NCBI GenBank assembly: GCA_934309345.1
Contig: CAKRDD010000003.1
Coordinates: 1 to 64,000 of the forward strand
DNA: 64,000 bases
Direction of reading: 5' to 3'
DNA from: an uncultured Mediterraneibacter sp.
Lineage (GTDB): Bacteria; Bacillota; Clostridia; Lachnospirales; Lachnospiraceae
How positions within the stretch are numbered: position 1 is the stretch's first letter; every line of letters begins with the position of its first letter. This document shows positions 59,857 to 64,000 of this stretch, one piece after another. The position numbers were made by a program, and so were the translations under genes. The notes beneath the pieces are model-generated. The model saw nothing but the letters and a program-made list of their open reading frames with translations. It had not been told where the DNA came from and made no database searches.

Positions 59857-60822
59857 ATGAAATATAAAGTTACAATAGTTATGCCGGTATATGGTGTAGA
59901 AAAATATATCGAAGAAAGTTTGAACTCAATAATTGAACAAAATCAAGAAAAAGTACAGTTGATTCTAGTCGATGATGGAACGAAGGATAATTCTATAGAC
60001 ATAGCCAAAGAATGCTTAAAAAACACGAAAAAAATAGATTATAAGATTGTTGCACAGGAAAATGCAGGTCTGCCAGCTGCGAGAAATAAAGGGTTTGCAT
60101 ATGCTGAAGGAGAATATATATGTTACATTGATTCAGATGACTGCATTTCTCCCAATCATTTGGTAAATTTAGTAAGGGCACTTGATGCAACAAAGTTAAA
60201 TGTGGCGTTTTCAGATTTTGAACTGACATACATTAAAACGGGAAGGCTAGGATCAGAAGACAAATGTGGTGACTATGAGATACTTGAAAGAGACGATTTG
60301 CTAGTTAAGTATATGAAAAGAAATCTCAAAATACACGCATGTGCATTGCTGATACGACGCGATTTTTTAATAAAGAATAATCTCGCTTTTAATCCACAAT
60401 TAAAATATGCAGAAGACTATGAATTTATGTGGCGATTGTTTCCTATGACAGAAAAAGTTGTTCATGTTAAGGATGCAACATACAAATATCTACAGCGTGA
60501 AAATTCAATTATGAGAGCTCAGAGTATAGATAAGGTTGTAATCGCATCTCAGGTGTTTGATGATGGCTTTTCTAAAATGCTTTATAAACATCCTGAATTG
60601 AAAAATATAGTTTCATTGACACCGGATAGAGTGTGTTTTGCTTATGCACATGCCTTCGCACAGCAAAGCGATTTTGCATCTTATAGTATGTTGCTAGATA
60701 GGCTTCAATACAGGAGAAGATTTAAAAATCTAATCGTATTTCCAGATATCAAGGTGAAGGTGTTGGCGATTGCTACACTTATAAATAAAAGACTGAGCTT
60801 TTGCATGATTAAGCTATATTGA
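59857..60822 (+). CDS. Glycosyltransferase family 2
   Basis: A 321-residue inverting GT-A transferase. VIMPVYGVEKYIEESLNSII, VDDGTKDNSIDIAKE, AGLPAARNKGFAYAEGEYI and the YIDSDDCISP DxD motif give the nucleotide-sugar site. A later EDYEFMWRLF is the catalytic acid motif. AAGAAAGG lies before the start. Confidence 0.94.
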   Translation: MKYKVTIVMPVYGVEKYIEESLNSIIEQNQEKVQLILVDDGTKDNSIDIAKECLKNTKKIDYKIVAQENAGLPAARNKGFAYAEGEYICYIDSDDCISPNHLVNLVRALDATKLNVAFSDFELTYIKTGRLGSEDKCGDYEILERDDLLVKYMKRNLKIHACALLIRRDFLIKNNLAFNPQLKYAEDYEFMWRLFPMTEKVVHVKDATYKYLQRENSIMRAQSIDKVVIASQVFDDGFSKMLYKHPELKNIVSLTPDRVCFAYAHAFAQQSDFASYSMLLDRLQYRRRFKNLIVFPDIKVKVLAIATLINKRLSFCMIKLY

Positions 60823-60840
60823 AACAAAATCGGAGAAAAA

Positions 60841-61491
60841 ATGGTTAAAAACAAGCTGAAAGCTAAACTACATAAATGGGAAGAAAAAATTGGAAACAAA
60901 CTTTTTGCAGGCAAAAGAAGAAAAAAACTGAATAACACAGATTTTTCTATTATTTGTAATAATTGTTGGGGTGGATTTGTATATAGATATTTTGGATTGC
61001 CATATTTATCTCCGACAGTAGGGCTCTATTTTTATTCAGAGGATTTTATAAAATTCGCCGAGGAGATACACAGGTATATAACGATGCCTATAACAATTAT
61101 ATCCGCTAAAAATAGCAGACATTATGAGGATTTAAAACGAAAAGGTCAAGAAAATATTCCAGTTGGAATCTTGGATGATGTTGAAATTATTTTCTTGCAT
61201 TATAAAACGCCTGAAGAAGCTAAAGAAAAGTGGACTAGAAGATGCAAAAGAGTCAATCTTAACAACATCGTATTAAAATATAGCTATATGAATGAACCGA
61301 ATGAGGAATGCTTAAAAGAATTCGATGCTATCCCGGTAAAAAAGAAAATTATGTTCGTAAAAAATAAGGAACAAGAAACCAAGTATCAGTGCGCTAGATA
61401 TTATCCTGGATATGAAAACTGTAAAGACATTCGTAATGATACAGATCAATTTGCGAAATATGTAAATCTCGCAGATTTAATAAATGACTAG
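60841..61491 (+). CDS. DUF1919 family exopolysaccharide protein
   Basis: A 216-residue protein. The signature SIICNNCWGGFVYRYFGLPYLSPTVGLYF and the later ILDDVEIIFLHYKTPEEAKEKWTRR are those of DUF1919, a family found in capsule and EPS loci and likely related to glycosyltransferases. The exact role is unknown. Confidence 0.9.
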   Translation: MVKNKLKAKLHKWEEKIGNKLFAGKRRKKLNNTDFSIICNNCWGGFVYRYFGLPYLSPTVGLYFYSEDFIKFAEEIHRYITMPITIISAKNSRHYEDLKRKGQENIPVGILDDVEIIFLHYKTPEEAKEKWTRRCKRVNLNNIVLKYSYMNEPNEECLKEFDAIPVKKKIMFVKNKEQETKYQCARYYPGYENCKDIRNDTDQFAKYVNLADLIND

Positions 61492-61502
61492 GAGGTGAGA
61501 AA

Positions 61503-62783
61503 ATGCAAAAGAATAAGAATTTAATGAAATCGGTAACGTCTAACGATTATGTGTTTTCTCTGGTCAATAAGTTTTTGTCAGTCTTTATTGGTGTATTTTC
61601 ATCTGTCTGTGTTAACAGATACTTGGGGCCAGAATTAAAAGGACAATACGCTTATTTGATAAATATTGTTAATATAGCCGTGATTGTTGCTGGCTTGGGC
61701 TTTTATCAGTCTTATCCAAATCAGCATCGAAATAAAATGGAAGATCAGCTTCATAAATATATGAATGTGTTTTTTGCACAGTTTTTAATATATTTGGTGA
61801 TAGCAATAGCATTGGCGTTTTTGTATAAGCAATCCGCAATAACTTGTGCACTCATGTTAGTTCCTGTACAAGTTTTAATGAATCAGCTTATTATGGTGGC
61901 TCTTGTTGAGTTTATTAAGTTCAAACAAAAAGTACAGATAGTAATGCTGTTTGTTAATTTTGGAGTTAATTTATTACTACTTTTATTTTTTCCGTCTAAT
62001 GTAGCGTTGGCTTTGATAGCGTTGATGATAAAAGATGGTGGTTTTGTCATAGCTTTTCTCTGGAAAATCAAGTATATACCGAATACGTTTGATATATCTA
62101 AGGATTTTATGGTTATGCTGGTTAAATTTGGATTATCAGCAATGATTAGCACCTTATTGCTTCAATTGAACTATCGAGTAGATATTTTATTCTTAGGTAA
62201 TATGGCAACTGATTATGAAGTTGGACTTTATAGTGTTGGCGTAACGTTGGCTGAATATGTTTGGCTCATTCCAGATGCATTTAAGGAGGTTCTGTTTGCT
62301 AGAACAGCAAAAAGTGATTCAATAAATGAAATTGTTACGTGCATAAAGATTAACTCTGTGATAACGGTTTGTCTTATTTTGGGAATGCTGATATTTGGAA
62401 AACTAGGAATTAGAATATTGTACGGAAGAGATTTTGTGCCAGCCTTTGGCGTTACATGCATATTATTTCTAGGCATACCAGCAATGGTTTTGTTTAAAAT
62501 CACAAATCCTTTATATTGGGCAAACGGCAAACAAATGTTTTTTTGTATGACGTTATTAGCTAGCGTTATAGCAAATGTGTTTTTAAATATTCTCTTGATA
62601 CCAATTTTCGGTAAAGAAGGTGCTGCGGTAGCATCTGTTGTATCGTATACTTTGTGCGGAGGAACATTTTATATTAAATTTATAAAAGATTACCACATTA
62701 AATGGTTAGAGCCGTTTATCATTACAAAAAAAGATATCGGTGGACTGACAAAAAGAATAAATAAAAGAAAGGAAAAATCATGA
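61503..62783 (+). CDS. wzx: Polysaccharide flippase (Wzx / MATE-like)
   Basis: A 426-residue membrane protein with 12 to 14 hydrophobic helices, opening NDYVFSLVNKFLSVFIGVFSSVCVNRYLGPE cut across the first helices and later DILFLGNMATDYEVGLYSVGVTLAEYVW, typical of the oligosaccharide flippase family. It turns lipid-linked repeat units to the outer face for Wzy. AGGAGG is 8 bp before the start and it overlaps the next gene by 4 bp. Confidence 0.93.
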   Translation: MQKNKNLMKSVTSNDYVFSLVNKFLSVFIGVFSSVCVNRYLGPELKGQYAYLINIVNIAVIVAGLGFYQSYPNQHRNKMEDQLHKYMNVFFAQFLIYLVIAIALAFLYKQSAITCALMLVPVQVLMNQLIMVALVEFIKFKQKVQIVMLFVNFGVNLLLLLFFPSNVALALIALMIKDGGFVIAFLWKIKYIPNTFDISKDFMVMLVKFGLSAMISTLLLQLNYRVDILFLGNMATDYEVGLYSVGVTLAEYVWLIPDAFKEVLFARTAKSDSINEIVTCIKINSVITVCLILGMLIFGKLGIRILYGRDFVPAFGVTCILFLGIPAMVLFKITNPLYWANGKQMFFCMTLLASVIANVFLNILLIPIFGKEGAAVASVVSYTLCGGTFYIKFIKDYHIKWLEPFIITKKDIGGLTKRINKRKEKS

Positions 62784-63898
62784 GTACAGTATGTAAAAAC
62801 GGAAAGTGCTCAGGATGCAAGGCGTGTATAGATATTTGCCCACGGGGGGCGATTTCTTTTTCCGATAATTTAACGTACCTTGAAGCAAATATAGATGAAG
62901 GAAAATGCATAGAATGTAATCTTTGTCATAAGGTTTGCCAAGAAAATAATCCACCCGATTTTCATAATCCGATTACTTGGTATCAAGGCTGGACAAAAGA
63001 CCAACATGTAAGAGAAGGTGCGTCATCAGGCGGAATTGCATCAGCGTTGGCAATCGCATTTATTAATAACGGGGGAGTTGTTTGTAGTTGCAAACTTATG
63101 AACGGGGACTTTCACTATCAAATATCTAATAGCATTAGAGCACTAGAAGGATGCGCTGGTTCAAAATATGTGAAAAGTAATCCAGAAGGTGCATATAAGA
63201 GTATAAGAAAATATTTGGTACAAGGGACAAAAGTCTTGCTTATTGGGTTACCATGTCATGTTGCTGCTGCACGTAATTATGTGGGACAGACATTGGAAAA
63301 CGAATTATATACAGTTGACTTAATATGCCATGGCACTCCTTCACTCTTATTATTAAAGAATTTTCTGAAACAATATGGATACGAATTAGACAACACATCT
63401 GATTTGAAGTTTAGGAATAAAGCGCATTTCGCAATTGGTGATAGCTATAAGAGCGTAGTAGTTAAAGGCGGAACAGATCGATATTCCTTAGCATTCTTGA
63501 ACTCATTAATCTATACAGAAAATTGTTATGAATGTAAATACGCAAGACTTGAACGAGTATCAGACATAACATTAGGTGATTCATGGAACAGTGAATTACC
63601 CAAAGACGAACAACAGCAGGGAATTTCATTAGTACTTTGTCAAACTGAAAAAGGAAAAAAACTTCTTGAAATATCGAATTTGTGCTTACATAGCGTTGAT
63701 ATAGATAAAGCTGTGAGTGCTAATCACCAGCTACGAGAACCTTCAACAAAGCCAGCCGCTTACAAAGATATTTTCGAGAAGCTGAAAAACGGAAACAAAT
63801 TCAATAGTGTTATATTTCGCTATCTACCATTGAAATGCATAAAACAAAATATAAAGCAATTTCTGCTGAAAACGAAATGTATGCGGGGGGGGGAATAA
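62780..63898 (+). CDS. Coenzyme F420 hydrogenase beta-subunit-like ferredoxin protein (EPS-associated)
   Basis: A 372-residue protein. Two 4Fe-4S binding sets at the N-terminus (CSGCKACIDICP and CIECNLCHKVCQ), then GWTKDQHVREGASSGGIASALA and LLIGLPCHVAAARNYVG with the F420-hydrogenase beta N- and C-terminal domains, and a late ECKYARLERVSDITLGD. In polysaccharide loci such proteins accompany pyruvyl transferases. Nine consecutive G bases lie in the last codons (63884-63892) before the stop. Confidence 0.9.
   Translation: MSTVCKNGKCSGCKACIDICPRGAISFSDNLTYLEANIDEGKCIECNLCHKVCQENNPPDFHNPITWYQGWTKDQHVREGASSGGIASALAIAFINNGGVVCSCKLMNGDFHYQISNSIRALEGCAGSKYVKSNPEGAYKSIRKYLVQGTKVLLIGLPCHVAAARNYVGQTLENELYTVDLICHGTPSLLLLKNFLKQYGYELDNTSDLKFRNKAHFAIGDSYKSVVVKGGTDRYSLAFLNSLIYTENCYECKYARLERVSDITLGDSWNSELPKDEQQQGISLVLCQTEKGKKLLEISNLCLHSVDIDKAVSANHQLREPSTKPAAYKDIFEKLKNGNKFNSVIFRYLPLKCIKQNIKQFLLKTKCMRGGE
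63884..63892 (+). repeat. G9 homopolymer at the 3' end of the last gene
   Basis: Nine G bases within the codons CGG GGG GGG before GAA and TAA. Losing or gaining one base alters only the last residues: one fewer G stops after about seven codons, one more G extends by about 13. The 102 bases after the stop hold only a weak hairpin near 63,980. Confidence 0.9.
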
Positions 63899-64000
63899 TT
63901 TATTCCGTTAGTATCCAAGAACAGAAATAATCGCTCGAAGCAGAATTATGCCGAATAAGCATTTAGATAATAAGACCGTGTGAGATTGCTCACGCAGTAG

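Overview
The window looks like a chromosomal segment of a spore-forming gut Clostridium-type Firmicute, most likely a Lachnospiraceae (Dorea/Blautia/Coprococcus-like). Support comes from SpoVA spore proteins, a dapA gene behind a lysine riboswitch, strong AGGAGG ribosome sites, moderate-to-low GC coding with many AT-rich intergenic hairpins, and the CpsB/C/D-type exopolysaccharide operon head. Genus is an inference; no rRNA is present.

Region 1 (1 to about 22,650) is the late half of a siphovirus-type prophage, all on the + strand: terminase, portal, a MuF-like minor capsid protein with a toxin-like C-terminal domain, a Prp-type cysteine protease, scaffold, HK97-type major capsid, connector and tail genes, a short tape measure, Dit/Tal, a tail lysin, a large BppU/SGNH receptor-binding protein, an AT-rich membrane-protein moron with its own promoter and terminators, holin and a GH25 endolysin. 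Integrase and repressor genes are not in the window. The prophage stops just beyond the 3' end and terminator of a tRNA-Trp gene on the - strand.

Region 2 (about 22,840 to 48,440) is host chromosome: an AAA-ATPase/DUF1703 protein, dapA (- strand, lysine riboswitch), a three-gene molybdenum hydroxylase (xanthine dehydrogenase type), a tandem duplication of an Rpn nuclease/transposase unit whose second copy is broken by a 344-bp deletion, a Nif11-like small protein with a GNAT acetyltransferase, proA behind a structured leader, a secreted lipoprotein nuclease, AzlCD, RhaD with three 32-bp-phased operator-like repeats, an orphan FliB-type methylase, a large structured non-coding RNA transcription unit, a five-gene polyamine operon (arginine decarboxylase, aminopropyltransferase, agmatinase, carboxyspermidine dehydrogenase and decarboxylase), and split divergent spoVAC / spoVAD-spoVAE.

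Region 3 (about 48,490 to the end) is an exopolysaccharide/capsule locus: CpsB phosphatase, CpsC/Wzz, CpsD kinase and a priming sugar transferase, then (after a recombination-like junction with repeated ribosome-site sequence) visibly AT-richer variable genes: UDP-glucuronate epimerase, UDP-glucose dehydrogenase, two GT4 glycosyltransferases, a pyruvyl transferase, Wzy polymerase, a GT2, a DUF1919 protein, a Wzx flippase and an F420-hydrogenase-beta-like ferredoxin protein. The pathway predicts a Wzx/Wzy polymer with uronic acid (probably galacturonate) and pyruvyl decoration. The most promising unexplained items are the structured RNA at about 40,112-40,497, the switch-like leader of proA, the toxin-tailed MuF protein with its overlapping small gene, and the duplicated Rpn unit.
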